A stretch of 64,000 nt of DNA from Sepioteuthis lessoniana (GCA_963585895.1 OY757904.1:160392537-160456536); one strand, 5' to 3'; positions 36,615 to 47,745 are shown, counted from the first letter of the stretch. The notes: generated by a model not told the origin, from the letters alone. Translations and numbers: made by a program.

Positions 36615-38412
36615 GACCAAATACAAAAGGGTTATAAAAAATATAAAACACTGTCACGTTAATCGAAATATATTTTCAAAACATTTACATTTCATCAGAA
36701 AATGTAGTTTACCAAAAAGCATGAAAATTTTAAACTTTTAATTGATTAATTTAAACAAACATTGAAAACAAATTTTCTTGATTGGTCATAAAGAGAAGAC
36801 CATATATGATAAAAATTACTGAAAAACACTTTTTGAACAAGTCAGTGTCCTCATAACTTCAGGCTTGTAGACATCTACTTAGCTCATTTACAGCATTAAA
36901 TTTTAGATTTTAGAATAGATAAGGGTAAAATTTAAAAAATGTTCGAACAGGGCAGGATTGTTAAACTTTAAAGACGTGGTTTTTTCGCAACGAGCCATTG
37001 AAAATAAAATTGGCCGAAGCAGAACTGTCATTGTTAACTTCATTAAAAATTCGGATATTGGCATGATGGTTAGAGTGTTCGCCAATGGCCCGGGAGACCT
37101 GGGTTCAATCCCAAGTCGAGTCATACCAAAGACACAAAAAATGGTACTTGATGTCTCCTTGCTTATCACTCAGCATTATAAGGTACGGACAAGGGTAAAG
37201 GAGTAGCACCCCCTACACCTTGGTGTAGTAGCTATCGAAAAGGGAGCTTTCGGGTCACCATCGACTACGATCGCCAACTTTACTTATGCTTCTAAAAAAT
37301 CAAGCAGTCACCCCAATAAAATCTCACCATCTCTAGACAGACGCATTAGGCGAGAAGTTAAGAGATTCAAGACAGACATCAGATCAAATAAAAGTGAATA
37401 CACATCCTGAATGCAACTTTAGAACAATTCGACGACATTTAAATTAGAAAAAGTTGAAAAAGGTGAAAAAAGTTTAAGAACGTGAAACGGCTGCTGAGGC
37501 ACCGCTTTCTTCCTCGCCATAAAACCTCTGGTTTACAATTTGCTTCCGATTATCAAACTTAGGATGTGGATAAATGGAAGAAATGGTTGTTTTAGACGAG
37601 AAAAAATTCAATCTTAATGGCCCAGACGGTTTTCATTGTTACGGGCATGAAAATAATGCCCCAAAAGAATTTTCCTCAACACAACACAGTGGAGGTGGAT
37701 CAATTATGGTCTGGGGTTCATCATCATACAACGGAACTCCTAAGTTACAGGAGGTAAAAGGTCATCAAACAGCAAAACTAGTTACATTGACAAGTTAGCA
37801 AAGGCATTACTAACTACTGAAGGCCTTCCTCTACGTAGAGAAAACTGGATTTTCCAACAGGAAAAGGCAGCAATCAACAACATTCGTAGGTCGAAGGAGT
37901 TTTTTTTTATGGAAAAGAGCATTCAACTTTTGAGCTATCCAGTGTGTTCTCCAGGTCTAACCCCAATCGAGAATATTTGGAGGTGGATGGCAAAAGATGT
38001 TTATAAACCTGAATCGCAGTTTCAAAATGGATGGTATTCGTGCTGCAGTTTATGCATCCTGAGTGAGCATCCCAAGCACCCTCATGCAGAAGTTCATAAT
38101 GAGTATGCCAAAGCGAATTTTCAAATTCGCAAAAATGGTGGATATATTGAATATTAAACTGTGTTGTGATATGTTTGTTTTGTATTTCCTATTTTTATTT
38201 ACGTGGTCTTATCTTTATGACCCCCAACAAAAGAACTTTTTCAATGTTTGTTTGAATTAATCAATTAAAAGCTTAAAAATTTCACATATTTTTTGATAAA
38301 CTACATGTTTTATTTAAATATGGATGTTTTGCAAATATATTTCTATTAACGTGACAGTATCTTATATTTTTGAACCCTTTTGTATTTGGTCTTAAGATTT
38401 TGACCAAGAGTG
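36615..38412 (+). mobile_element. Tc1-like DNA transposon, dead, carrying a SINE
   Basis: Terminal repeats: 'gaccaaatacaaaagggtt' at 36615 is mirrored at about 38373-38391, and the match continues inward through 'actgtcacgttaat' on both sides. The right end extends to a Tc1-type 'cactcttggtcaaaatc' (read inward) near 38412, while the left tip is cut by a (TA)n(GA)n tract. Transposase pieces are visible: an HTH with 'IENKIGRSRTVIVNFIKN' (about 36998-37050), 'LDEKKFNLNGPDGFH' with the first catalytic Asp (about 37595-37640), 'GGGSIMVWG' (about 37690) and 'PIENIW' with the third catalytic Glu (about 37960). In place of the usual DNA-x-x-H second Asp motif the copy reads QEKAA (about 37858-37872), and the frame is broken by a SINE at 37056-37286 and by stops and frame changes. 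Confidence 0.92.
37056..37286 (+). mobile_element. tRNA-derived SINE, family A, inserted in the Tc1-like transposon
   Basis: 'ggcatgatggttagagtgtt', 'gggttcaatcccaagtcgag', 'aatggtacttgatgtc', 'cagcattataaggtacgg', 'ttggtgtagtagctatcg' and the end 'cgccaactttactta'. It lacks the 'gtggagcaatccaggg' block present in other copies. It splits the transposase between codons that read NSD on the left and YASKKS on the right. Confidence 0.9.
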
Positions 38413-38449
38413 TGTACATGAATATATTTACATGTTTACATAAGTACAC

Positions 38450-38451
<2 letters not shown>

Positions 38452-38503
<52 letters not shown>
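38452..38503. repeat. (CA)n microsatellite
   Basis: Pure CA run just outside the right end of the Tc1-like element. Confidence 0.94.
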
Positions 38504-38508
<5 letters not shown>

Positions 38509-38509
38509 T

Positions 38510-38860
38510 ACACACAAAATATACACTTATATATACAAAGAAGCCAAAGGTCCTCACGCAAAATCAATTTCGATGGGACCTTTAAAGACATAAATCCTGA
38601 AATTAAAAAAGATCTCGTCTAATCAAAACAAACCCAACTATAAAAAACAGCAACTGATTCTTAACTATTCAAAATCTCATGAAGAGGATGTAAAGTCGGA
38701 AACGTGCGGAGCAAAAATATATGCGATAACAAAAGACTTAAATCCCAAATTTAAACTCATTTACGGACCTCTTCATTTTACTGTATATATATGTATGTAT
38801 GTATATATATATATATGTGATTGTTAAAATAACATTTTCAAATCATACGCTTTCTGATGA
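38510..38860. other. Non-coding stretch with a hammerhead-like motif
   Basis: Contains 'catgaagaggatgtaaagtc' followed by ggaaacg (about 38678-38705), a degenerate relative of the CTGATGA-stem-GAAACG motif. A CTGATGAC lies near 38852. Otherwise nothing recognised. Confidence 0.35.
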
Positions 38861-38878
38861 CGATTTGGCCTCACCCCC

Positions 38879-38880
<2 letters not shown>

Positions 38881-38915
<35 letters not shown>

Positions 38916-38930
38916 TCTAAAATTGCCGTG

Positions 38931-38978
<48 letters not shown>

Positions 38979-38990
38979 CACGGCAATTTT
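38881..38990. repeat. (TA)n tracts, the second enclosed in a 15-bp inverted repeat
   Basis: A TA run at 38881-38910 is followed by 'aaaattgccgtgcaa' (38919-38933), a second TA run, and the exact inverse 'ttgcacggcaatttt' (38976-38990). The 72 bases from 38919 to 38990 form a complete palindrome. Confidence 0.93.
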
Positions 38991-40110
38991 AATCAGAAAA
39001 AATAGTGGTAAATGGTGTCATTGGCCTTGAGCAAAACACAATCTTTCTCAGATTACATCTTTTCTTTATTAAGCTTGCTTTTTTTCTAATCTTTAATTGC
39101 AAAACGGTGAAAGAGAAGAAAAAAAAAAAATTCATGATTTTTTAACCATTTGCTAAAATGGCTGTTAATGGGGTATAAATGATTGTTGTTTTCTAACAAG
39201 CTATTTGTCTGTTAACCTTTTGAAGTATTTAATAGAGACTAAGTGAACTTCCCAATCATATTTCTTGACTACGCTTGTCAACAAAAACATATTCACATGC
39301 AGATATTCAACTATAAAGATAAAGATAAATCATAAAGATAATCCACCAAACGAAAAATCCCCTATAATCTTATTTTAAAAACCTATAGATAAAGCATTTT
39401 ATTAAAGATATTATATGAAATATCATCAAAATGTCATATTCCACATTATATCAAAATGTCATATCTTCTTAAATAGATAAGAATATTCTATCAAAATATA
39501 TCATAAGATATATTATTACATATTAAGGAAATAAAGATATATTATAATGATTGTGTACCTCACATGGTATAAAGATTTGTAAGCTACATTTGCAGACCAT
39601 TGACAGGGTCACATTTAAGCCAAACGTAGTAAATAACTATATTAGAATATTTGTAGTAATAAAAGATTTATATCAAATATAAAAATTAAAAATTGATTAT
39701 CATTTTATTTAGAGGATCTAAGTACTGTTCTTGTCAGCTATAAGGGATTTGTAGATTATAACAAACAATTCAATAATAGTTCGAAAACTACTAGATATGT
39801 GACTAGAATACACACCTCTATTTAACTATTTAATCACACATTAAGTTATTTAAAGAAAATCCCCAAGAAGGGATCAATAATTCACTTGGTATGCAGTGAA
39901 GTGAACCGGTAGAAAATATCAATTCAATACACATTCCGATTGAAATTCTGTTTTTTATATGCAGATTGGAAAAAATTGATTCATAAAGAATCGAGATACT
40001 ACTATTTTCTGTCAAATCCTCTCTACGTCAAAACCTTCAACACACACACACACACTCTCTCTTTCTCTCTTTCTCTCTTTCACTCACACACACACATACA
40101 ACTCCCTCCA
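38991..40110. other. AT-rich non-coding stretch
   Basis: Repeated short motifs such as 'atatcatcaaaatgtcatat' occur at about 39418-39470. No gene seen. Confidence 0.4.
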
Positions 40111-40114
40111 CCAC

Positions 40115-40371
40115 AGGCCTTGTGTGACACAAAATATTTTTTAACAGAGTACAGCTCGTTTGAATTCAGTGTTTTCCTTCTCCTTGACTGGTTGCCAAAC
40201 CAAGGTTTTAAAAAAATAGTCAGTCCCTCCTACTAGTTACTCATAGCAGGGTGGAGAACATACGGATTTTCAAATGGCATTAGCGTGAAGCACAAACAGC
40301 CTCATACAGGATTAGAAATCAGGCCAAAAATTCCATTTCTTACAATAATAACCGTTACGCTGAGAACGCGC
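40115..40371 (-). mobile_element. SINE, family B, diverged
   Basis: Minus-strand match to the family B copies: the 3' body ('gaattcagtgttttccttct' on plus), the 'catagcagggtggagaa' block and a degenerate head ending near 'aaccgttacgctgagaacg'. Confidence 0.65.
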
Positions 40372-40499
40372 TTAAACAAACATGTATGTCAATTTTAACT
40401 AATGATAATTGTGATTAAAAAGTAAGGCGTATTATGAACTACACTTGATAACTGATAGCACCAACCAAGAATCAACTCGTCCAGAAAACAAGTTTGTCA

Positions 40500-41101
40500 T
40501 CTTTAGATTAAGAATAAGAAAATAGATTTATATAATCTTCAGATTAAGAATAGACCCGTCTAAGAAAACACCTTTATATAATCTTCAGATTAAGAATAGA
40601 ACCGTCTAAGTAAATATGTTGATGTCATCACCAGATTAAGAATAGAACCGTCTAAGTAAATATGTTGATGTCATCACCAGATTAAGAATAGAACCGTCTA
40701 AGTAAATATGTTGATATCATCACCAGATTAAGAATAGAACCGTCTAAGTAAATATGTTGATGTCATCACCAGATTAAGAATAGAACCGTCTAAGTAAATA
40801 TGTTGATGTCATCACCAGATTAAGAATAGAACCGTCTAAGTAAATATGTTGATGTCATCACCAGATTAAGAATAGAACCGTCTAAGTAAATATGTTGATG
40901 TCATCACCAGATTAAGAATAGAACCGTCTAAGTAAATATGTTGATGTCATCACCAGATTAAGAATAGAACCGTCTAAGTAAATATGTTGATGTCATCACC
41001 AGATTAAGAATAGAACCGTCTAAGTAAATATGTTGATGTCATCACCAGATTAAGAATAGAACCGTCTAAGTAAATATGTTGATGTCATCACCAGATTAAG
41101 C
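40500..41101. repeat. 46-bp minisatellite, about 13 units
   Basis: The block attaagaatagaaccgtcta recurs every 46 bases from 40589 to 41049, with partial units at both edges. The first units (40507-40589) are diverged and have 'atataatcttcag' where later units have 'atgtcatcaccag'. The later units are identical except for one 'gatatcatc' variant near 40712. Array growth from left to right is suggested. Confidence 0.97.
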
Positions 41102-41710
41102 TAATTAAAGAAGAAGAGATAGCTTTGCATTAGGAACATTTAAGTGTCATTAACCCTTTCAGTCCTTCTGAGCTTATATTTACCCTCTGCTGTTTGAGCG
41201 TGAACTCAACACTGGTATACAGCCGCTACGGTGGGGGCGGAAAATAAAAGTAACACCGGTACAAGGTTAAGGTGCAGATTACAAAAGTTAAAAATATTTT
41301 CCACGACCAGTTCTCGTTCGTTCACGAATCAAATTTTTTTTATCATTTTTTTTATTAAATGTAATTTGGATATAAAATCCAAAATCGTAAAATATTTTAA
41401 TCTGATCTCATAATCGATTTATCATATCCTACTCTTCCAGACTTTTTCTCAACCGAAACTATCAAATATAAAATAAAACATTTTTTTTTAAAATAGCGAA
41501 ACAGCTTAAACACGGCGTCGATCCATTTCATATAAGGACGAAAATTTAGTTTCTTTTCTTTTTTCTTGTCCATTGGATTAAAATGAAATATTAGTTTATT
41601 TCGATAGTGAAGAAAATATGAAGAAATCATATAAAATGATAAGCGTTTTATTTGATGCGAAAATTGACTTTTTCAAATATTGGTTCTACAAAGTAAATTT
41701 CTTTGAGAAC
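41102..41710. other. Non-coding stretch
   Basis: A 'ttaaccctttcagtcc' near 41151 resembles the ends of piggyBac-type non-autonomous elements, but I found no partner end. Nothing else recognised. Confidence 0.35.
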
Positions 41711-41711
41711 A

Positions 41712-41854
41712 CCGATTTGTCAGCTGGGGCCTAAGAATACACCAACGGTACCTCTACAAGGGGTTAGACCTCTCCCAAATGAATTTTCTGGATATGACAC
41801 TAAACTGCAACTGATTCATTGCCATCACTCCCAGGTCCAACATAATCCGGAATG

Positions 41855-41856
<2 letters not shown>
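41712..41856 (-). repeat. Dispersed repeat R, copy 6, internally deleted
   Basis: Reverse-strand R blocks 'cagctggggcctaagaatac', 'ggggttagacctctccc', 'atgacactaaactgcaact' and 'tgccatcactcccaggtcca'; the middle block seen in other copies is missing. Confidence 0.7.

Positions 41857-41901
<45 letters not shown>
41857..41901. repeat. (TA)n microsatellite
   Basis: Pure TA run between repeat R copy 6 and the hammerhead-like segment that follows. Confidence 0.93.
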
Positions 41902-41903
<2 letters not shown>

Positions 41904-41904
41904 T

Positions 41905-42105
41905 AAATAATAAACAAAGTAATCCACTAGTGATAAATTTATTACGAAGGAAAATCAACGTTAAAACGTTTCGGTTTTTATGAACCTTCATTATGACGTT
42001 ATTGTATGTTATTAAATATCCATCATTGTTATATCAGAACTTGTCTCACCACCTTAATGTTTCGATGTAGGTTCATTAAAATCGAAAAGTTTTAACGTTA
42101 ACGTC
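41905..42105 (-). repeat. Repeat with hammerhead-like core, minus strand
   Basis: On the minus strand 41961-41998 reads as an (A)TGA-AGG-loop-CC-GAAACG arrangement: atgaaggttc, then ataaaaaccgaaacg. A related segment ('cattaaaatcgaaaagtttt', about 42073-42092, plus) follows 100 bases on. The element borders a (TA)n tract, like its relatives. Confidence 0.45.
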
Positions 42106-42345
42106 CCTTCCTATTAATTCTTCACGTTTGGGTTACTTTGTTTTTTCAATTTTTTCCATATATAATTGAAAAGATTTTTTTAAAAATTTAAATTCTCTTC
42201 ACCTCGGAAACAATGTAAACCTACTTACATTATACTCAAATACAAAACTGTAATTTTATCTTTCTCTACATTTGAACAGGGTCATTTTATAGACCCGAAA
42301 TAGATTTATAATGAAACCACAAAATTGAATCTTTTTCTTTCAATT

Positions 42346-42349
<4 letters not shown>

Positions 42350-42399
<50 letters not shown>

Positions 42400-42410
42400 T
42401 ATATATATAT
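42350..42410. repeat. (TA)n microsatellite
   Basis: Two TA runs split by 'aaaac'. Confidence 0.92.
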
Positions 42411-42650
42411 ATATACTACCAGTCAGAAGTATTTGGCCTCCCTCAAAAGATTTTATCACACATCATAAAAGTGTTATCTTTAATGAAACAAGTTAAACAC
42501 CACAATGTTTTTTATTATACTAAATAGAAGTCTTCCTGAGACACATTAAATACAAATTCAACCAAAATAAACACAAAGATATTACTAAACTTTTGTTTTA
42601 TCAGATTAACCCCCTTTGGTCGCAATCATGCTTCACAGATTCTTGGTAAT
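42411..42650 (-). mobile_element. Tc1-like transposon end, fragment
   Basis: 'accagtcagaagtatttggc' at 42418 resembles a Tc1-type terminal repeat, and 'ggtcgcaatcatgcttcaca' near 42616 resembles the reverse of a Tc1 transposase C-terminal coding end. The rest of the element is missing. Confidence 0.4.
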
Positions 42651-42689
42651 CTTTTTACTAAATACTGTTAGATACTCAAGACCACTCTT

Positions 42690-42925
42690 GAAGCGGGGGA
42701 GAGAATAACTTCAACAAATGTACAAGGGAAAAAGAAAACTGATGACCATGTAGTTGGTCTAATATCCAAGAGATGTCATCGACAAATTATATGTGTCAAG
42801 AAAACAAGGAGGAAGAGGTCTAGCCAGCATTAAAGATAACATCGATACCTCGATAAGACGTTTCGAAAACTACACAAAAAAGACTAACAAAAAACTAATC
42901 ACAGCGACCAGAAACAACTAATACG
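42690..42925 (+). mobile_element. R2/NeSL-like LINE fragment
   Basis: A plus-strand frame around 42775-42918 reads as DKLYVSRKQGGRGLASIKD and on to 'FENYTKK' and 'ITATRN', the segment following the RT domain in this LINE type ('GGRGL' block). It is a short internal fragment. Fuller copies lie at 57331-59095 and 61080-62640. Confidence 0.7.
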
Positions 42926-42929
42926 AATA

Positions 42930-43570
42930 ATTTGCAAACAGATCTATTTGATCCAGATATGAAACAATATCAGGTACTACTACCTTGGGCCAGAGTGAAC
43001 CTGGGAGTAATGGCAATAAAGGTGTACTACATGTTTTGTTTCTTCCAAGCAGTGGTCGTGTTGATACTGCTATATGGATGCACTACATGGACGCTAACTA
43101 AACGTATTGAGAAAAAGCTTGATGGCAACTACACAAGAATGCTGCGAGTAATATTGAACAAGTCCTGGAGGCAGCACCCCACAAAGCAACAGCTGTACGC
43201 CCACCGATCAACCATCTGGAAAACTATCAAAATTGGATGAACCAGACATGCGGGAAACTGCTGGAGAAGTAGGGATGAGCTCATAAGTGATGTACTCTGG
43301 TGGACCCCTTCACATGGACGAGCAAAAGCAGCTCTGTGTCGATACAGGATGTAGCCCTGAAGACCTGCCGGAAGCAATGGAAGATAGGGAGGGATGGCGA
43401 GAGAGGACCAGGAATATCTGCACTGATGGCGTGACATGATGATGATGATGATGAGGAGGACATGCTTTCTAGATCTCCAGAACTGTTGCCTCACAATCAG
43501 ATACAGTTCAGCGTCATAACTAGGATATTCCTTTTTTGATGACACTTACCCCTCAGCAACGTAAGCCCAG
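42930..43570 (+). repeat. Dispersed repeat R, copy 7, split by a LINE end
   Basis: The left part (42930-43030) has 'tttgcaaacagatctatttg', 'caggtactactaccttgg' and 'gcaataaaggtgtac'. The right part (about 43462-43570) resumes with 'ctagatctccagaactg' and 'cacaatcagatacagttcag'. The intervening segment is an RTE-like LINE end, so R was present before the LINE. Confidence 0.8.
43031..43460 (+). mobile_element. RTE-like LINE 3'-end fragment, copy 3, inserted in repeat R
   Basis: The plus strand encodes LLYGCTTWTLTKRIEKKLDG, then YTRMLRVILNKSWRQHPTK, the 'RHAGNCWRS', 'DELI', 'WTPSHGRAKA' and 'EDLPEAM' blocks, and ends in a (GAT)n tail at about 43437-43454. The frame is interrupted after the 'KTIKIG' stop and again later. 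It is 5' truncated, as usual for LINEs. A short 'acatg' flanks both sides, a possible target-site duplication. Confidence 0.82.
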
Positions 43571-43574
43571 ACGA

Positions 43575-44320
43575 CAAGGCTGTAACTCTTTTAATGTACA
43601 ATTCAAAACTAAGTAAAAAAAAAAAAAGAAAAATATATTTGGGAACTTCTGTTTGAACTAACTTAACATAAATGAAAAAGAAAATGATCAAAATATTGCA
43701 TCTGACTGCGAAAAGAAAATCCTCATATAGAAGCTTGTGAAACATTAAGTCTTTATTCCGATATAATTTCGTCCCGGATTTGTTTTATTTGTTTATATTA
43801 GACTTGTTTTGTTTCCTATGATGTTATTAAGGAAAAGTCTTCTTGTGTTTCTTGATAGAATTGGCAGTTATTTATTGGTACATGCATTTGTTTTTCTTTG
43901 TGGGTAATTTTTAAGACAACCAATAAGCCATAATTGTTACAGAGAGCAGGTGATCAACAATAAGATTCTTCCATGCAGAAATATTGTGCACATTTTAATT
44001 CATCGATATTTAATGGGCATTATGTAACAAGTGGATGAGAGCATATTTATGTGGTAGTGAATGTATTTTAGAAGTGTTGACAACGATGTCAGTGGGACAT
44101 GAAGAGTGCTTCGATCAGCTAATTCACGCAGGGCTGATGAAAGGACTACGATGACATTTTCCAAACATTGCTGTTATCAATGCCGTAAGAAAGTTAATCG
44201 CCTCATCTTGTGCCAATTTTTGTTAATTGTAGATGTGTTAGTCAGTGGTCGGAACTATGTAGATTAATAGTGATAAACTTGCTCTATCCAGCGATGATAT
44301 AAGGTTCTAATCAATTATTT
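43575..44320. other. Non-coding stretch, nothing recognised
   Basis: A minus frame at 43497-43745 overlaps repeat R and has no domain of its own. No repeat family identified in 43800-44300. Confidence 0.4.
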
Positions 44321-44323
44321 CTG

Positions 44324-44560
44324 CGCTTTCGGACCTTTCATAGGCCATCATCAGGGGTTGCTTTATACATACAAACAACCCCTGATGATGGCCCATGAAA
44401 GGTCTGAAAGACGTCGGGACAATTTTGGTAAATTCATCCACCAATTCAAATCTGAAACCAAGACACTTATCAGGAAACTTAAAAGGATCTTAAAGTTTTA
44501 TAGACAAAATGTCTTTATTATTTAATCAAACATGCTTAAATTAGAGACTGCTGCCGAACT
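44324..44560. mobile_element. Foldback element, right arm complete and left arm short
   Basis: The left arm (44324-44360) is the inverse of 44373-44413 around a spacer of about 12 bases. The right arm then continues, homologous to the right arm of the element at 7690-8118 ('ttttggtaaattcatccacc', 'agacaaaatgtctttatt', 'taatcaaacatgcttaaat'). The tip contains 'CTGATGATGGCCCATGAAA' then GGTCTGAAA. Confidence 0.75.
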
Positions 44561-44566
44561 ATACAT

Positions 44567-44651
<85 letters not shown>

Positions 44652-44665
44652 CGCGCGTGTGTGTG
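44567..44665. repeat. Compound (CA)n(TA)n(GT)n microsatellite
   Basis: CA, TA and GT runs in that order; the whole tract is an inverted repeat. Confidence 0.94.
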
Positions 44666-45134
44666 CAATGAAACTTTACATAATATTTGCCATTTACTTT
44701 AGATCTGAAGACCGAATCAATCACAGTTTAATGTTTCGTTAATTATCAAAACTTCATTTAAATAAATTTTAATCGATTTTATTTAAGGTTTGCACTAATT
44801 AATTGAAGTCATCGTAGCTGTCTGCCGAGTCGGTTTTCAGGAAAAACAACCATTTTTTTTTTTTCACTTTTAGCCTCAGGGGAATAATAAAACCAGTGCT
44901 CATCCAACTAAACACAGACTATTAAAAATAATAAAGATACACCAATTCCTTTCATCTATTCCTTTAAAAAAATCCTATTTTTAAACATCAATAAACAATT
45001 TGCCTATTTTTTTTTATTTCAGAAAAGAAGCATTCATCGTACTTATTGACATAAGTAATAAGAAGGAAATGGTTCGATATAAATCCACATTCCAAGTCAC
45101 AAGACTCACCCCATTAGAACCGACCGCACTAGCT

Positions 45135-45475
45135 AATACCACTCAATAAATAAAGTTATTTACTAAGCATAGCCAAATTTTGGTATAAAGACAGAAATAT
45201 TTGGCACCCAGTGAGAATTAAACTCATTTGTAATTGTCTCTTAACTAACCATTTTACCACACACAACGCTCAGAATTATTGTCTAAGGTTAGCTGAGTTT
45301 TGACAAAAGGCACCTGGTGAGAATCAAATTTACTAGTAAGGAACCGCTTGCTGTTCATTATATCACGTAATTTGCTAAGCTTAGCTAAATTCTTGCCCAA
45401 AGCCAGAAATAAATTAAACTCATCAGTAATGGTTCGTTTTCTAAGCTCGTTAACAATAACTCCTCGAAAGACGCT
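45135..45475 (-). mobile_element. Three tandem tRNA-like SINE heads, family C
   Basis: On the minus strand three successive units each have a tRNA-like A-box region, a B-box-like segment (for example 'gagtttaattctcactggg') and a short body ending in a 'tagctnaattt'-type block (plus strand: 'catagccaaattttgg', 'ttagctgagttttg', 'ttagctaaattcttg'). The copies are diverged, so the array is old. It matches the single head at 9855-9968. Confidence 0.55.
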
Positions 45476-47340
45476 CTATGTACCTACGTATAAAAAGATT
45501 AAATAGAACATGGAACACATTAAAAAAAAATGAAATCGAGCTAACCCCACGTAATAGAAACGAGGTAAAAGGAACATTATGATCGTTGGAAGGGAGAAGT
45601 CCAGTTCCAAAGCGAGTTTCTTGATGACAACATATCAATGAACACTTTCTGAAAAGCTGCAAACAACTGGCATCAAAGAACGCATAAATCGTAAAACGAT
45701 ATTAATCTCATGAAAGAAGTATAAACATAGGTTGGAGTTTGGCAATCATCTTGGTTGGAGACTGGAAATGTTTTGTTTTTTTAAACAAAAATAGACTCGA
45801 CTTGGTTGGATTCGATCGTAAGACCTATATATTCGGGGCAGCAAATGGAAATAATACGATTTTACTGCATTTCCTTCATTGGGAGATCAGTCATAATCGT
45901 GAGGACATTTCAGCTGCTTTGTTGAAGGATTTTGCACACCCTCACAAAACAGGTAAGAGAAATTTGAAATTCTCGTTTTGGCATTTTGGTGAGAAATAAC
46001 CATGAATTGATAAAAATTGTATCCCAATGAGTGATATCGGTTGATCTGGTGTTGGTGCAGGTCTGGCTAAAGCTGCATGGAAGAACAGCAGTTGTTCATA
46101 TAGCAAGTCTTCCTTTTACATGTCCAAGTTGCTGTCCAATGGAAGGTCAAGGACTAATTTATGTTGGCAACAGTGTCGTCACAAGAATTGCCAAATTGAT
46201 GTTGAAGACATTTTTCGGGTTGCCTTGGAATCTCTAGCACATGGTTTCGTATTTTGAGTCATCATTTTCCAAGGTTGGTTGCCCATTGAGGCTAGAGAAT
46301 TCAGTGCACACCACATCTCCATTAAATACATTTCTCTGTATTTAGAAATGTATTCATACTCTCTTAGATAGATGATAGATAACTTGTTAGTTTACTCCGA
46401 GTAAAGCTTGGGAATATAAACAGCATTTTAAGTTTTATTTACACCACTTAATCAATAAAGTTGTGGATTATATTGTTTCTACAAGAATTGTACCAGATGT
46501 TATTCATTGTTTAAAATGAAGCGAGATTTATACAAAACTCAGTGGATTTAGTAAAATTGATTCCATTTAAACAATGTGAAATATTTGAAAGCCTCTCTGT
46601 ATGTGACATTTGAATGTGTATTTTTTTGCCTCTGTTTTAAAGACACAAAAGAGATTCCATTAGTTCAATATGACATTTCGAATTGCAAATTTGTAATGCA
46701 GAGATTTACTGAGTAGGCTTAGAGCTTTTTTTATTTGTTTGTTTTTATAAACAAAATCACATATCTCTGTTTTACCGGAAATCAACTGTTGAATTGTTCC
46801 GGAAATGGATTTCTCATTGTCACTATCCCACTTGAATTTCTTTGACACTTTCTGTTTTAGTCTTTTGAATAACTTTAGCTTCTGCTGTCAAATGCTTCCA
46901 ACTGTTTCTTACCTTTTCTAAAAACACTCCTTGTTGGCATTTCTTTCGAGCTAACTTTTACAGACAACAGTCCTGTTTTCTTATCAGAATTTCCTTAATA
47001 CATTTTTACCTTATCGTTTCTTATTGGTTTTTCTCTGAGGAAAGATTTACAAGTAAACGTTCATTACAGAAGGAAAAAGAAGGAGATATCATAGTAAAAA
47101 CGTGGGAAAGAGCTCGAAGGGAGATAAGGCCATTTTGTGCAAAATAAAATGTCAGTTCATTCGTTAAAAAAGTGTCCTCATGATATTGATTAAAGGAACG
47201 TATTGCTTTCAATTCGAGGAATGTCACATGAAAATATTACTTTCTATCTGTCTAATAATAAGAAATCATTCTATCATTTACTGAACACTAAAAATGCCGT
47301 TTAATATTCTGTTAGTGAGGCTTAGAATATGTTGACTCTA
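45476..47340. other. Non-coding stretch with a less AT-rich block
   Basis: The block at about 45725-46260 has two plus frames (45739-45999, 86 codons; 46031-46237, 68 codons) with a more balanced composition than the surroundings but no domain I recognise. They could be an unidentified exon or an old repeat. The rest, to 47340, holds nothing recognised. Confidence 0.3.
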
Positions 47341-47344
47341 TCCT

Positions 47345-47745
47345 GCAGGTGGGGGGTAAAACCTCCCCCCAAAAGAGTGTCGTGGGTATGATATTAAACT
47401 GCATCCGTTGGTGAGGTTCCAGATTTAGAGCTCTGGGGAATGTGGAGTACTCTTTTATTACCTTTACTTCCTGGTTCACTCTGACCCGAAGTGGAAATTA
47501 GGGTCCAATCTATCGGTTAAAGAGCTCTGCGAAATTTGGAGGACCTTTTTAATGCCTTTACTTCCAGGTCGACTCTGAGCCGGAGTGAATGTTAATGTCC
47601 AATTTATCAGTTAAAGCGCTTTTGGGAATGTGGACTATCCTTTTATTGCCTTTACTTCCAAGTCCACTCTGACCTGGAGTGGCAATTGGGGTCCAATCTA
47701 TCGATTAAAGTGATCTGTTTAAAAATTATTCGTATTCGATAAAAA
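47345..47745 (-). repeat. Dispersed repeat R, copy 8, with a 94-bp internal triplication
   Basis: Reverse-strand R blocks begin with 'ggtaaaacctccccccaaaa' and 'gatattaaactgcatccg'. A 94-bp internal segment then occurs three times in tandem, starting at 47427, 47521 and 47615, each with 'tttaYtgcctttacttcc' and 'aatctatcgRttaaag'. It ends with 'aaaaattattcgtattcgat'. Confidence 0.88.

Noticed and set aside
43129-43545. 138-codon minus-strand frame
   Set aside because: It lies antisense to the RTE-like LINE coding end and repeat R; the plus strand explains the sequence better.
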